The position numbers and the translations under genes are program-made. Below, piece by piece: positions 51,681-63,990 of a stretch of 64,000 nucleotides of DNA. The notes under the pieces are model-generated. The model was not told the origin of the DNA. It was given only the letters and a program-made list of their open reading frames with translations, and searched no databases. The first letter of the stretch is position 1; every line of letters starts with the position of its first letter. Source of the DNA: Zeus faber (lineage: Eukaryota > Chordata > Actinopteri > Zeiformes > Zeidae); NCBI GenBank assembly GCA_960531495.1, contig OY482862.1, positions 4,116,535 through 4,180,534 of the forward strand. The letters run 5' to 3'.

Positions 51681-53780
51681 CTGATGTGCACCTGCCTTCA
51701 CTTCCTTTCATCTGGCCGTGCTTACTGTACAAAACAAACAATATGTTTTCCTCTGTCTATCAATGTATCCATCAAGATATCAAGAAAAGAATGCTTGAAT
51801 GAAGGGGCGGGGTGTGGTCCCATTCAAAATCGATTCAAATCCCAGCATTGCGCCAGCGATAGCGTATCCAGATATTTCTAATTACCTCGTGGATGCAGTG
51901 TTGGCACGCGTCTCTGCAGTGTTGAAAGTTATTGGCGGTGGCAATAGCAATAATGGCCAGCTGTTTTAGAAGTTATCCCGTTGTTATTTTCGCATCCGGA
52001 AGATGAGAGATTTTTGCTGCAAGGAGATTTGAACTTAAAAATTCAACCAACAAGCATGCAAGCAACAGGCAACGACTTCTTTAGCATTCAAAAGTGTTCC
52101 CGGCACAGCCAAGTTTTCAGTGCTCAGTGGAATACAGCTTCGGAATAAAGCGCATCTTATTAAATCCCTTACACCCTTGTCCTTGGGTGCAACACTGGGC
52201 AAATTTTACCGTCTCACCGTGGTACTTTCTTTTTTGCTGTTGAAAGTTTTGCCTGTGGCTCCTTGTTTATTATAAATTAACTCCAAAGTATTTTTTGCTG
52301 TTAATATTGCAGCACACCGTCCTTAACAGATGTTAACGTTAGATAAAGATAAGTGAAATAACTAACCAGCGGTGGCAAAGTTGCTGGTTGCCTTTCCGTC
52401 ACCTACAGGTGTCACTTGAGTTGGCAGCCCAGCGCTATGCCAACAATACGGCGGTGGTGACGACACAAATTGCTTTCTGTCTATAGGTTGCACTGTTGAA
52501 TTGCTTAACCTATTAAAGGAGTTGTTTGGAAAGCCTTGGAAGTATTCCTGTATCGGAGAGCTGCTCCAATTGACAATCTGATGCGATTTATAGAGCATTA
52601 AAGGGAAAGGGGTTCAAAAATGTTGTCGTTTTTTTTTTGTAGAGCAAGCTGGGCTGCTCGGGACAAAGCAAAGTCTTTCTTTCTGACAAATCCAAGCTAA
52701 CCCAGAAAAAGGCCTCTCCGGTATTTCTTTTGTTCGGACCTCCATTTTCCCTTTGTGACCGGGCCAGAAGAAGCAGCCAAACCTCAGCCCCCATTAACAG
52801 CACGGCCTTCCAGTCCGCCGCCGAGCTGTCTCTCAGGCTGCTTTCCACCGCGCTGAGGACATTCAGTGTCACACTTCATATTTACCCAACGAATTCTGGC
52901 CCCCCGGGGCAATAGACCCTGCTCCCCTGCGAAAATAAATCCAAAATGGCTATCCCGAGAAGATTTCCTCCAGCACTAGAGAGTTGATACCTTAGATTAA
53001 AAAAATGTGTGCTTCCACAGCCATCTGGCTGGAGAGGAGGAATGCAAGAGCCGCAGTGTTGCCAGCCTGATGCCATCTTGGAATGGGCTATTGCTTTCCA
53101 AATGGCCCTGGGCTGAGCGTCCCTCCATGTATTTGTGCGATGGCATTAGCTTGTTTTTCTACCCCCTCCCCCTTATCCATTCCCCCCCATCCCTCTCTTC
53201 CCAAAGTTTAAAAAGTAATCTTTTCTCTGAGCGTGGCTGTTTTTCGATAAGGAATCTCAACTGGGTCAAGGACTCAGAGTAAAGTCACCGAACGGTAATT
53301 AAAGCTCTCCGCGTTGCTTCAATTCATGCGGCGGCTCCCGCTACAAGCCTTGAGATCGAAATCCATTCCAGGATTTGGAGAGCCCATTGTTTCGCCTTCC
53401 TCATGAGTAAAATCATTTCCCTGCCAATTTTTTCTCCTTCTTTGGGAAGCCAAGTCTGTAATTAAGCCAGCTCGGCTATTATCAAGCCACTTGAGGGACT
53501 GGGAAGAGAGAACCGCCAGTTCACCTATTAACGGAGAGCAAATTGTCGGCCCGTTTGAAAAAAAAAAAGGCAGAATGAGAAGCCGGGGGCCACCGCCGTC
53601 ATAGGAGATGTGTAAAAACCCGAGGATGGACGCTCCAGACATGCAATTTCAACAGATTGGAATGTGTTGAATCGTCATATCTAGACTGTGGGGTCAAATC
53701 TCTCCGTAAAAGGATTTTGCTTCGTCAACCTGGTCCATGAAGTGGATGTGATCTCATATTAAAGATGCCAAGATATAGAA
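51681..53780. other. Intergenic, no gene seen
   Basis: Moderately complex DNA. Frames at 52588-52872 and 53319-53642 lack family resemblance. Nothing is supportable beyond possible noncoding conservation. Confidence 0.4.
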
Positions 53781-53802
53781 AAGATAGAAAGATAGGTAGA
53801 TA

Positions 53803-54001
53803 GATTGATGGATGGATGGATGGATGGATGCATGGATGGATGGATAGATAGATGGATGGATTGATAGATAGATGGATGGATGGATAGATAGATGGATGGG
53901 TGGATGGATGGATGCATGGATGGATGGATAGATAGATGGATGCATGGATGGATGGATGGATGGATGGATGGATGGATAGATAGATGGATGGATGGATAGA
54001 T
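53803..54001 (+). repeat. (GATG)n/(GATA)n microsatellite
   Basis: About 200 bp of interspersed GATG and GATA tetramers. Confidence 0.95.
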
Positions 54002-55345
54002 CATTCTCCGCAGTGTAGTGTGGATAGCGTCAGTTATGCAAAGTCGATCACGATTTCACTGCCGCATTGTGCGCCCACGGAAAATGTGAACTTATTTTGT
54101 CTAAATAGCTCAATTCACTAAATTCACACAGGCAGCCTAATATTCTTGGCAATGGGAGCGTGCTCCAATATTTACGCCAAACGAAATTGCCTCCCAAAAC
54201 GGTATATAATCCCGCTCTGCGAGGAGACGATATTGTGCACAGCCACCTTCATGCGCCGCGACTCGGGTGCCAGCGGTCTGTCTTGTTTGTTTTGTTTGTG
54301 GAGCGCGGGTGCGGAGAGCCTCTAGCTGAGCATTTGAAGTTTTTATTCTGGCGCTCCAGAGACTGAGGTCACCTTACACTCTTCCTCCTTCTCTCTCCCG
54401 CTCTCGCTCGCTGCTCGCTTCTGGAGTGACTCCCCTATTTCACACGCTATTAAAAGGCACCTGCTAATGTGGGGATGTCAAAGCCTTGGCTCCCGGAAAT
54501 GGTATGTTACGCCATGATGGCATTTCCGAATTCTTCAGGACCTGAGGTGTCTTGTGCAGACTTTATGACCCCGGGATTAGTCACTTTTTAGGAGTTGGGA
54601 TGTACCGCCCCGAGCTATTTCTGCCAGAAACTGATTTTCATATTGATGCGCGACGTGTTGAGCCCTCCTCCAGTCCACATATTGGCTCATGCATCACCTG
54701 CACTCGGCGGCTGTCAGGCTTCAGTGATAGCGAGTGAGCCAGACAATCCTCTGTTAATGAATAAGCGACGCGGACACTCGCCGGCGAGCGTGCTGGCCTC
54801 GCGCGTCCGAGGCTCCGGGGCTTTCTGGGGATACACACAACACATTCCATTTACCATTAAGATTTCATGTTTCAATCGGCCGCCGTCGACTTCCTCCCCC
54901 CTCGGGGCGTATTTGCGACGCTCGCGAATATTACATCTGCAAACCTTAGCCATGCAAACGAGTTATTTCGCCTGCGATTGTTTGGTTCGGCTCTGGGGAA
55001 AAATAAAATGAATGAACTGAACTCCACAGTGATCGTTTGGATCCCATTTAGCCGTTCCACGGTATTTGAAGTTTGAAGACGTTATTATTTTTTCCCTAAA
55101 AGGGATCCACAATCCTACCGCGCAAACAGCCTGACATTGACCACGGTTTATTAGAGCGAGGCCAGCGGACGTGGAACATAAGTCCTGTTATCCATGTCAG
55201 AGGGAGGTAAGGAGAGGGAGAGAGAGGAAAATAAGAGCTGCCGGAGAATTACACGGAGCTGAGCTTTGCGTGTGCTGCCCCAGAGGAAGACTAAGGGAGA
55301 TTATCCAAGGCCAGATGTGTCTTCTCTCGGGAAGGAGGAAGGAAA

Positions 55346-55395
<50 letters not shown>

Positions 55396-55676
55396 ATATT
55401 AAAAAGCATCCACGTCCCCGCTGCTGGGAACCGTCAAGCAGCGGGACGTCTTTTTTTTTTTTTTTTTCCCTCCGGCTGTCTCTGAATACGCAAGATTTTA
55501 GGTTTTAGGGAAAGGTTTGAGGGAAGCGGCGGTCCTTTAATGTCCCACGACACGTCGTCCATCATACTTCCGACCAACATTTCGCCCCGACTTGACTGAT
55601 CGACAGTAATGCGGCATTAGCCTCTGTCTGCTCACAAGCAAAATGTCACGTTGTGTTTATGCGGTCTTGACATGAC

Positions 55677-55710
<34 letters not shown>

Positions 55711-56640
55711 GGGGGGGAGGGGGGTGGTTTCGCCGACTTGGAGGAAACAATAGTCTTACATGGCATCGTGATCGTTGGCCGTGCAGGAGACATGTGTCAG
55801 CGGTAACCCCCGTTATAATATTATCACATCACATTTTCAGAATTGTCGGGGGTAAAATGAATGGAAATGTAAAAAAAAGAGTGACACTCGTGTAAGCCGG
55901 ATTGGGCACAGACGCAGAAAGCAAAAAGAAACAGGGTTCGTGAGCTATGGACTTCCACGCGCGGTTCTGCCTTGCTACACTCTGTACAGATTGCGTTTTA
56001 TTGAACCCCGCCGCTTGTCAGCATTTTTTGGGGCGAGCTGGTAAAATATAATTGTGCCATCCTTTATGAAGCGGCGTTGGGGGGTGACAGCGGCCTGAAG
56101 AAGCTTCATTACTCTGCGTTTTATTGGGGTGTGAAGAAAGGGGGAGGGGGTCGCGGGGGGTCGGGGGGTGGGAGGGGACGTTCGTTTTGGAGATGAATAA
56201 CGTCTCTGTCGCGCCGAGTCAAGGTAAAATGCGCTGGCGTCGCGCTCCGGCGCATTTGTACATGGATCATTTCAAATTAAATCAATTTTGGCTGACGAAT
56301 TAGGCCCCGGTAGCCCATAATTGTTCTTATCTGGCATTCATCAATGGCGGTATTGATCCGCCGGCACGATCGAAGCATGTAAGGACTGGGGGAAGAAGAA
56401 GAAAATGCTCAAACGCACAAATATCTAATCACCGCCCGCGACAAATGTAGAAAAGGTGGAGAGTGTCAATCAATCAATCAATTAATCAATCATGATTACC
56501 TTCATGCCACTAGATTATTCCAATTCCGACGGAAGGCTCAGGATTGGAATTGCTAATAAAATTGTAAAACCTTGGAATTTGTCATTGGAAAATATTCACT
56601 TTGAAAGGTCATTTAGCTGGGCAATTGGTATACACTATCG
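54002..56640. other. Intergenic, no gene seen
   Basis: Holds (TA)n at 55354-55390, (GT)n at 55678-55708 and GC-rich patches near 54.6-54.9 and 56.1-56.25 kb. No gene is recognised. Confidence 0.4.
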
Positions 56641-56654
56641 TAATACATACATGA

Positions 56655-56664
56655 TATATATACA

Positions 56665-56699
<35 letters not shown>
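56655..56699 (+). repeat. (TA)n microsatellite
   Basis: About 40 bp of TA. Confidence 0.9.
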
Positions 56700-56701
<2 letters not shown>

Positions 56702-56860
56702 ACGCAACACTCACATCTCCCTACAAACCGTGAGTGCACCACCCTAGCCTCTCTCATCAATGCGTCAAACCCTGGCCCATTTGTGGCCAAAATCAGTGAG
56801 GGCAACAGGCAGGAACTAACCGCAGCCTTTCATCGTATGCTTTTTCCCCTTGTGACGAAA

Positions 56861-57500
56861 TTATGAGCCGGACCATCGGATAAGTGTGAATATCCCCACG
56901 CACACAACAAATTTCCGCCCCTGGTCAAACCAGATATTGCTGGACCATCGTCTGCGAACGAGTCCAGCAAGTACCGACATTCTTCTCCAGGGCTCCGGGA
57001 CGGGCTGGGCTCCGGCCGAGCCCAGCGTGGGTCCTGGGGCCGGACGTGGCAAACCCCAAAACATTCTCTTCTGAGGCGCCGGGACCGGCCGGCGAAGCCC
57101 ACGCGGTTCCGGGTCCTGCCAACTGGAGATGCCCGTGGTGCTGTGGTGGCGCTTCTGGGCGCCAAGTCCCTGCGGGCGGTGGTCAGGTCCCAGGCCCCCG
57201 GTAGATGGAGTAGAAAGAGACCCCGAGCCGGCGGCTGGGAGTTTTGCTGCCCGCGGCGGGTCCACCCTGTCCTCCTGTGAGAGCACGTTGGCGATGATGT
57301 GCTCTAGCTGGCAGCGGAGAAAGTTGCACTCATCCTCCAGCTCAGCGAGACGCTTCCGCAGCCAGCGGTTCGGCTCCGGGGCGCCTTTAGTCCGGCGCCT
57401 TTTCTCTCCCTGATCCCTGTTCAGGCGCCGCTTGTGGGAGTCTCTATCCACCGGTATGGGTTTAGGGAGGGAGACTGTTTCTTTCTGGCACCGGGCATGG
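56861..57500 (-). other. Unrecognised GC-rich open frame with a leucine-zipper-like segment
   Basis: Open on the minus strand (the frame continues right to 57625 through Tc1 sequence in another register). Visible are a basic stretch HKRRLNRDQGEKRRR, then WLRKRLAELEDECNFLRCQL with leucines about seven apart, then Gly/Pro/Ser-rich sequence. GC-rich units of about 80 bp near 56980-57120 partly repeat. It may be a fragment of a mobile-element ORF or a captured exon, or chance. No function is assigned. Confidence 0.35.
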
Positions 57501-57830
57501 CACAATAGCTCTTCTGTGGGATCAGACCAGACGGGCTGGCTTTGGCTCCCCACACACATCGCCCATGACTCTGTCGCCGGTTCACCGCTTGTCCTTCCTT
57601 GGACCACTTTTGAAACTGCGAACACCCCACAAGACCTGTCGTTTTGGAGATGCTCTCAGCCAGTCGCCTAGATCCTTACGCTTGCCCATTTTTCCTGCTT
57701 CCGACACATCAACTTTAAGAACTGACTGTTCACTTGCTGCCTAATATATCCCACCCCTTGACAGGTGCCACTGGAACGAGATGAGCAATGTTATTCACCT
57801 CACCTGTCAGTGGTTTTAATGTTGTGGCTG

Positions 57831-57831
<1 letters not shown>
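57500..57831 (-). mobile_element. Tc1-like transposon, family 1, 5' fragment
   Basis: Terminal sequence GGTTTTAATGTTGTGGCTGA at the right, then the leader block (CACCTGTCAgGG, GGATATATTAGGCAGCAAG) and the transposase N-terminus (MGKRKDL and QKWSKEGQAVNRRQSHGR) in broken frames. It breaks off near the [11 protein letters not shown] block, where the unrecognised GC-rich segment begins. Confidence 0.85.
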
Positions 57832-57866
<35 letters not shown>

Positions 57867-57873
57867 GCACACA

Positions 57874-57963
<90 letters not shown>
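57832..57963 (+). repeat. (CA)n microsatellite at transposon end
   Basis: About 130 bp of CA with a few CACG variants, starting directly at GGCTGATATA. Confidence 0.9.
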
Positions 57964-57965
<2 letters not shown>

Positions 57966-58029
57966 GTTTGTTCAGTCAGAAAAAATTAGTCCACTAAAAT
58001 ACATATAAAATAAAACCCCAATGTTTATA

Positions 58030-58540
58030 CTTGATTTATTGAGAGGAACGGGTGGGCGATCGTAATATCACAAGTGTTACGCTTTACGGCACTACGGCAC
58101 TTCCTTGACATTTGGCTCTTGTAATTACTTTTCTTTGCATTAAACAATGTATTAAAAAAAGAAAGCTAGATTTCAAACTTGTCAAAATATCCGCTAATAA
58201 TGCTCATACAAAACGTAGCCGCTCCACCTCGCTGGCCCTCACTTTCATTGCGCCACGGGGTTTGTTTCACCCTCTGACTCGCGCGTGCGAGCCGATCTGC
58301 CGGGCCGAGCACATCTGGTACCTACACCGGTAGCAGGGGGCCATTCCCTCCCTGGCCCCGTCACTCCCAGTGCCCTCTCTCCCCGCGGCTCCTCCGGAGC
58401 CCTCGCTGCAGTGGTGAGGTCCGTGCAAGGGGCCCTTTAAACCTAGGTGTACAATTTATTTGTGTTCGTAACATTATTACATTTCACTGCATATATGTAT
58501 GGAAGTATGTATATGTATGTGACAAATAAAAAAATAAAAA
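58030..58540. other. GC-rich segment and possible retroposon tail
   Basis: 58200-58440 is GC-rich without a gene. 58440-58540 ends GTATGTGACAAATAAAAAAA, a form often seen at 3' ends of fish non-LTR retroposons. The class is not identified. Confidence 0.3.
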
Positions 58541-58819
58541 ATAAAATCTTGAGACTGTTATTGAAACGTGACCGATAAGGTTCAAATTAATCCGGTAAAA
58601 GAAATTATTTTGGAATAACGGACAGAGTTTTTCAACAGTGGTGTAAAAGTGCAATTGCACTCAGAAACTCCTAAATACCGAAGTTACATAGTCCTGCTTT
58701 AAATTGTATAACGTCAGTAACTTGGGAGCGGGATGAAAGTGAAAACAGCACATCAATGGCTGAAGCCTTGTTTGATTCTATTGGCGGCTGGAGGAAAGGG
58801 GTTGATTTGTGTGCTAGCC

Positions 58820-58940
58820 CATCCATTGGGTTGCTAGCCTCTACATGCTAGTTACCACCTTGGAAGCTAATGACCAGCCGAGTCAGTAGCCGTTCCAGTG
58901 GGTTGCTAGGTTAGGTGCATGAGTTACCACCTTGGTGGAA
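58820..58940 (+). repeat. Short tandem duplication
   Basis: Two units of about 40 bp at 58825-58863 and 58896-58935 share GTGGGTTGCTAG-type sequence, TGCATGAGTTACCACCTTGG-like sequence and the end TTACCACCTTGG. Confidence 0.6.
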
Positions 58941-59317
58941 TGAATAGTTGGCCTCTCATTTCCCACCTCCAGCCTCTGTTAAGACTTCTCAGTAGTCTTA
59001 ATTTTGTCCCCTACCCTGTGCCACATGGCTCGGCTAGCTAAGCTAAGCTAAACATTATAAAATACAAGGTTTCTTGCTTATTATTTGAAATATTAAAATT
59101 ACAGGGAGTGAACTATTACGTTGTATTTTTTGTTTTGTTTTTCAGTTAAAATGGTTGAAAAAAAAAATCAATAAACAGAGTTTTAAACTATATGTGATTT
59201 TATTTTATTTAGCTTAGAACCTGATAATGTGATATACGGGGGGGCAAATAATTAATAAATTAAATAAATAGTAAGTAATGAAAAAATATAGTGTATAATA
59301 TATACAATATACTGTAA

Positions 59318-59321
<4 letters not shown>

Positions 59322-59360
<39 letters not shown>

Positions 59361-59361
59361 T
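59322..59361 (+). repeat. (TA)n(GA)n microsatellite
   Basis: TA run followed by GA run, then AT-rich TATACACTATA sequence up to the retrotransposon end. Confidence 0.85.
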
Positions 59362-59503
59362 CTACCAATTTAACAACTGTTCAGACTTACGACCAGCACC
59401 ACACTATATATACTATATACAATACTATATATATATACACACTATATACACTAAATATACTATATACACTATATACACTATTTATACAATATATACTATA
59501 TAC

Positions 59504-59801
59504 TGTAACGGGTGTGGTTAGGACCCAATTGCAGCACAAAGACAGGCAGGGATATTTGGTAATGTCTTTTATTTGTAGAGCGGACGGAAGACAGGCAGGA
59601 GACCCCGTCCATCTCCTGGTCCTCCGTGAAATGGGCCACGTGATCCTCATCGGAGTACTCGTCGGAGACCCCGTCCATCTCCATGTCCTCCGCTGAATGG
59701 ACCTCGTCCTCCTCGTCGGAGGAGGGACCCACAGGGTCGACATTGTCCGCCTCTGAACCATCGCTGGAGGGTCCAGACAAGAGAGGTGGTGGGGTCTGCG
59801 G
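59504..59801 (-). other. 3' end of the chromovirus, probable LTR
   Basis: On the minus strand it contains AATAAA at 59568-59573, 65 bp before the terminus, and ends in CA, as an LTR should. The inner LTR border is not visible, and no second LTR is in the window to compare. An open frame of acidic residues (about 59600-59780) contains a duplicated unit with the words EDMEMDGVSDE and EDQEMDGVS; whether it is translated is unknown. Confidence 0.45.
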
Positions 59802-61204
59802 TTAGGAGGGTTGACCCGGTCTGGAGGGCTGGTCAGGATGGCGCTGATGGAACCTCCTGATGAGGGTGTGGTCCAGAATGTGTCTCGCAGGGACCCAGGA
59901 CCTCTCCTCCGGACTGTAACCCTCCCAATCCACCAGGTACTGCAGGCCTCTCCCACGCCGGCAGGAACGTAGGAGACGGCGGACAGAAAAGGCAGGACCC
60001 CCGTCAATGAAGCGCGGAGGAGGGGGGGGAGGTGCCAAGAGGACCAGAGCACTCTCCCGGACCGGCTTAACTTTGGACACATGGAAGGTGGGATGGACGC
60101 TCATGGACCTGGGGAGCTTGAGCCGCACTGCCACCGGGTTGACGACCTTCTCGATCATGAAAGGGCCGATGAACCGAGGAGCCAGCTTCTTGGATTCCAC
60201 CTTCAGGGGGAGGTCCCGGGTGGAGAGCCAGACCTTCTGGCCTGGCTGGTACTCCGGGGCCTGGGAGCGGCGACGGTTGGCGCCAGAGGCATTGCGGCCA
60301 GCGGCTCGGAGGCGGGCGGCCCGGGCCCGGGTCCAGGATCTGCGGCAGCGGCGAATGAAGGCCTGGACGGACGGGCAGGAAGCCTCCTTCTCAAGGGCCG
60401 GGAACAGAGGCAGTTGGAAGCCGTAGGCACACTGGAAGGGGGAGAGGCCTGTGGCCGAACTGGTCAAGGTGTTGTGTGCATATTCCACCCACAAAAGCTG
60501 CTCGGACCAGGAGGACGGGTGTTGTGATGTCATGCAGTGAAGGGCTGTCTCCATCTCCTGGTTCTTCCGCTCCGTTTGGCCATTGGACTGGGGGTGGAAC
60601 CCTGAGGACAGGCTGACAGTAGCCCCCAGGAGCGCACAGAACTCCCTCCAGAAGACAGGGAGGCGAACTGGGGACCCCGGTCGGATACAACATCTACCGG
60701 GATGCCATGGAGGCGGACGACATGGTACAATAATAGCTTGGCGGTGCCCTTGGCCGACGGGCGCTTCGGTAGAGGCACAAAGTGAGCCATCTTGCTAAAC
60801 GGGTCCACCACGGTCAGGAGGGTAGTGTTGCCACTAGACGGTGGCAGACCGGTGATGAAGTCCACGGAGATGTGAGACCAGGGGCGATGAGGAACCGACA
60901 GTGGGTGTAGGAGACCAGCAGGAGCAAGGAAGAGAGGGTTTGTGCTGGTTACAGGTGGGGCAGGCATTGACGAACCCTCGGACGTCCTCACCCAGGGAGG
61001 GCCACCAGAAGCGACGCTGGACGACCTCCTTCGTCCGCTGGATCCCCGGGTGGCAGGTGAGTCGGTAGTTGTGGGCCCACTGGAGAACCTCGGACCGGAG
61101 GTCAGGCAGGACGAACAGACGGTTGGGCAGACATGCGCTGGGTCCAGGTTGGTCCTGGGCGGCGGCTCTGACCTTCTCTTCCACCTCCCAGGTGAGTGTG
61201 GCAA
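59802..61204 (-). pseudogene. Chromovirus integrase with C-terminal chromodomain
   Basis: Begins near the RNase H exit (EEKVRAAAQ). Visible are an H2C2 zinc-binding region ([11 protein letters not shown] and ACPTCNQHK), the catalytic-core Asp blocks in [13 protein letters not shown] and VVSDRGPQF, and the Glu in [12 protein letters not shown]. Then come a GPF-type domain ([12 protein letters not shown]) and a chromodomain ([15 protein letters not shown]) at about 59860-59951. It is split by two frame changes, near 60.92 and 60.65 kb. Stop at 59802-59804. Confidence 0.88.
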
Positions 61205-63040
61205 CTAGCCGGGAGGACGGTAGAATGGTGTCAGGGTCAGCAGCGTCTTCCTCCTCCTCCTGGAACTGCCGGGACAGGCCGTCAGGTTTAACATTGCGTG
61301 ACCCCGGCTGATAGGAGAGGGAGAAATTGAGTTCAGTCTCCTGGCGGACTGGATATACTCCAGGTTCTTGTGGTCAGTCCACACCAGCAACGGCAGCTGG
61401 ATTCCCTCTAGCCAGTGTCGCCACTCCTCCAGGGCCAATTTGACGGCGAGAAGCTCCCTATTCCCGATGTCGTAGTTCCTCTCGGGCAGGGTTAAACGCC
61501 TGGAGAAGAAGGCGCAGGGATGAAGCTTCTGGTCGGAGGCGGTTCTCTGGGACAGAACAGCTCCGACTCCCACGTCGGAGGCGTCCACTTCAACCACGAA
61601 CTGCCGTTCGGGGTCAGGCAATACCAGAATGGGGGCTGAAGTGAACCGTGCCTTCAGGGCCAGGAAAGCATCGTTGGCGGCGGCGGACCACGGAAACGGC
61701 ACCTTGGAGGAGGTTAGGGCTGTGAGGGGGGCAGCCACGGTGCTGTAGCCTCTGATGAACCTCCGATAGAAGTTGGCAAACCCGAGGAAGCGCTGGAGTT
61801 GTTTGCGGGTGTCCGGGGCGGGCCAGGTGGTGACGGAGGAGACCTTGGTGGAGTCCATCTGGATGGTCCCCCTCCCTACGAGGTACCCCAGGAAGGAGAC
61901 GGACGGGACGTGAAACTCACACTTCTCCGCCTTCACAAAGGGTGAGTTCTCCAGGAGGCGCTGCAGGACCGTCTGGACATGGTGGACGTGCTCAGCTTGG
62001 GATCGGGAGAAGATCAGGATGTCGTCGAGGTACACAAAGACGAATTTGTTAAGCATGTCCCTGAGCACGTCATTGACCAGGGCCTGGAAGACGGCGGGGG
62101 CGTTGGTGAGACCAAAGGGCATCACCAGATATTCGTAGTGACCGGAGGGAGTGTTGAACGCCGTCCCCCTCTCGAACCCTGACCAGATGGTAGGCGTTGT
62201 GTAGGTCGAGCTTGGTGAACACCGTGGCCCCCTCCAGGAGTTCGAAGGCTGATGAGATGAGGGGCAGGGGATAGTGGTTCTTGACCGTAATGTCGTTGAG
62301 ACCGCGATAGTCAATACAGGGGCGAAGCGACTTGTCCTTCTTCTCCAAGAAGAAGAAGCCCGCCCCCGCCGGGGATGAGGAGGGATGGATGATGCCCGCC
62401 GCCAGGGCATCGTTAATATAGGTGTCCATGGCCTCTCTCTCCGGGGCGGACAGGGAGTACAGGCGGCCTCTGGGGGGGGGTGGAGCCGGGCTGGAGGTCG
62501 ATGGCAATGTCGTACGGCCTGTGCGGGGGAAGGGATGTTGCCTTGGCCTTGCTGAAGGCCAGGACCCCCAACATGTCGGGTGCGGAGCTGTAGCTGGTGG
62601 ATGGCTGAGGTGCGGTGGCTTGCTTCAGGCAGACCTGATGGCACGCAGGACTCCATCCCAGAATAGTCCCCGTGGTCCAGTCGAGGGGTGGGTTGTGACA
62701 CTGGAGCCAGGGGAACCCCAGGAGGAGAGGGTGACGAGGTGAGTGCAGGATGCAGAACTGTATTGTCTCGTGGTGGTTGCCGGACAGGAGCATGCGGATG
62801 GGAACTGTCTGATGGGTGACTGTACCCAGGAGCGGCCATCCAGGGCAGTGGCAGGTACTGGAGAAGGCAGGAGAACTCGACCAACAGCCGACCAACAGTT
62901 CCGATGTTAACATCGGAACCAGAGTCAATAAGTATGGCGAGGGAATGTGAGCCTTGGGGCAGGAGCAGCTGAGCCTGGCACAGGGGGCGTAGGTTGGAGG
63001 GGGATTTGGACGTGTGGCTCACCAGGACCTCCTCCCTCAC
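61205..63040 (-). pseudogene. Chromovirus protease, reverse transcriptase and RNase H
   Basis: The protease active site reads [10 protein letters not shown] (DSG at 62918-62926). RT motifs include [20 protein letters not shown] and the catalytic YLDD at 62021-62032 in [13 protein letters not shown]. RNase H is marked by [31 protein letters not shown] and [10 protein letters not shown]. Three registers are used: one frame for 62470-62928, a second for 62170-62507, and a third for 61325-62185. Each change is a frameshift, and the RNase H end is interrupted near 61320 by a small deletion. Not functional. Confidence 0.9.
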
Positions 63041-63990
63041 TGGCGAGCACGGCCCTTTTACCGAACATCCGGAAATGTAGTGTCCAGCTAGACCACAGTA
63101 GAGGCAAAGGTTCCCCCCCGGCGTCTCTCCTTCTCCTCTGGGGTGAGGCTGACCCGGCCAACCCGCATGGGAGCGGTCTCACTCGTGGGTTGACGGCCCG
63201 GAGGAACCTGGAAGACGGGTTGCTGGGTGGCGCTCCACTTGCCTCTGACGCCTCTCTCGCTGCCGGGCCTTGATGCATCGGTCGATATGGGAAGCAAGCT
63301 CAATGATGCCATCGAGAGAGGTCTGCAGGTCGTGGGAAACTAGCTCATCCTTCACGTACTCTGCTAATCCCATCAGGAATGCGTCAATCTGGGCTGCCGG
63401 GTTCCACTCGCTCAGTCGAGCCTGGGTGCGGAGGTCGATCGCGTAATCGACCACGGAGCAGGACCCTTGACTGAGACCCAGGAGACCACCAGCAGCATCG
63501 GGACCTCGTGATGTCACTCCGAACACCTTGCGGAGCTCGGCCGCGAAGGCGTGGAAGGAGGAGCATGCTGGTGTGCGTCGTTCCCACTCGGCCGTTCCCC
63601 ATAGCCGAGCGCGGCCCGTCAGGTGATTTACGGTGAACGCCACCCTGGCTTCCTCGGAGGCGAAGGTGTGGGGCTGCAGAGCAAAGAGGATGGAACAGTT
63701 CGTAATGAACGGACTACAGCCGTCTGCGTCTCCGGCGTAGCGTTCTGGAACCCCCACCCGGGGCTCCAGGGAGTACCGAGGCTGGGCCGGTGCTGGTGCA
63801 GGTGGGTCCGGGGAAGCAGGCGGCGGGATGAACTGACCGATAGCGATGGCGAGCTGCTGACCTGGGCAGCTAGCGTGGCGAACCCTTGCTCCTGGCTAGC
63901 CGCTGCTAGCCGAACGTCCGCTGAGGTGGAGGCTCGGACAGCCTCCTGGTGTTGGAGCTGTGACTCCACCCTTCCCAGGTGTGCCAGCAA
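63041..63990 (-). pseudogene. Chromovirus gag, cut by frameshifts
   Basis: The capsid-like part reads ILFALQPHTFASEEARVAF and MGLAEYVKDELVSHDLQ. A CCHC zinc knuckle [14 protein letters not shown] is at 63065-63106, in the register of the protease frame. The left segment changes frame near 63850, near 63185 and in a run of C near 63115. Start codon position uncertain. Confidence 0.8.

Noticed and set aside
52588..52872. 94-residue minus-strand frame
   Set aside because: No domain or family resemblance; start and end do not fit exon signals.
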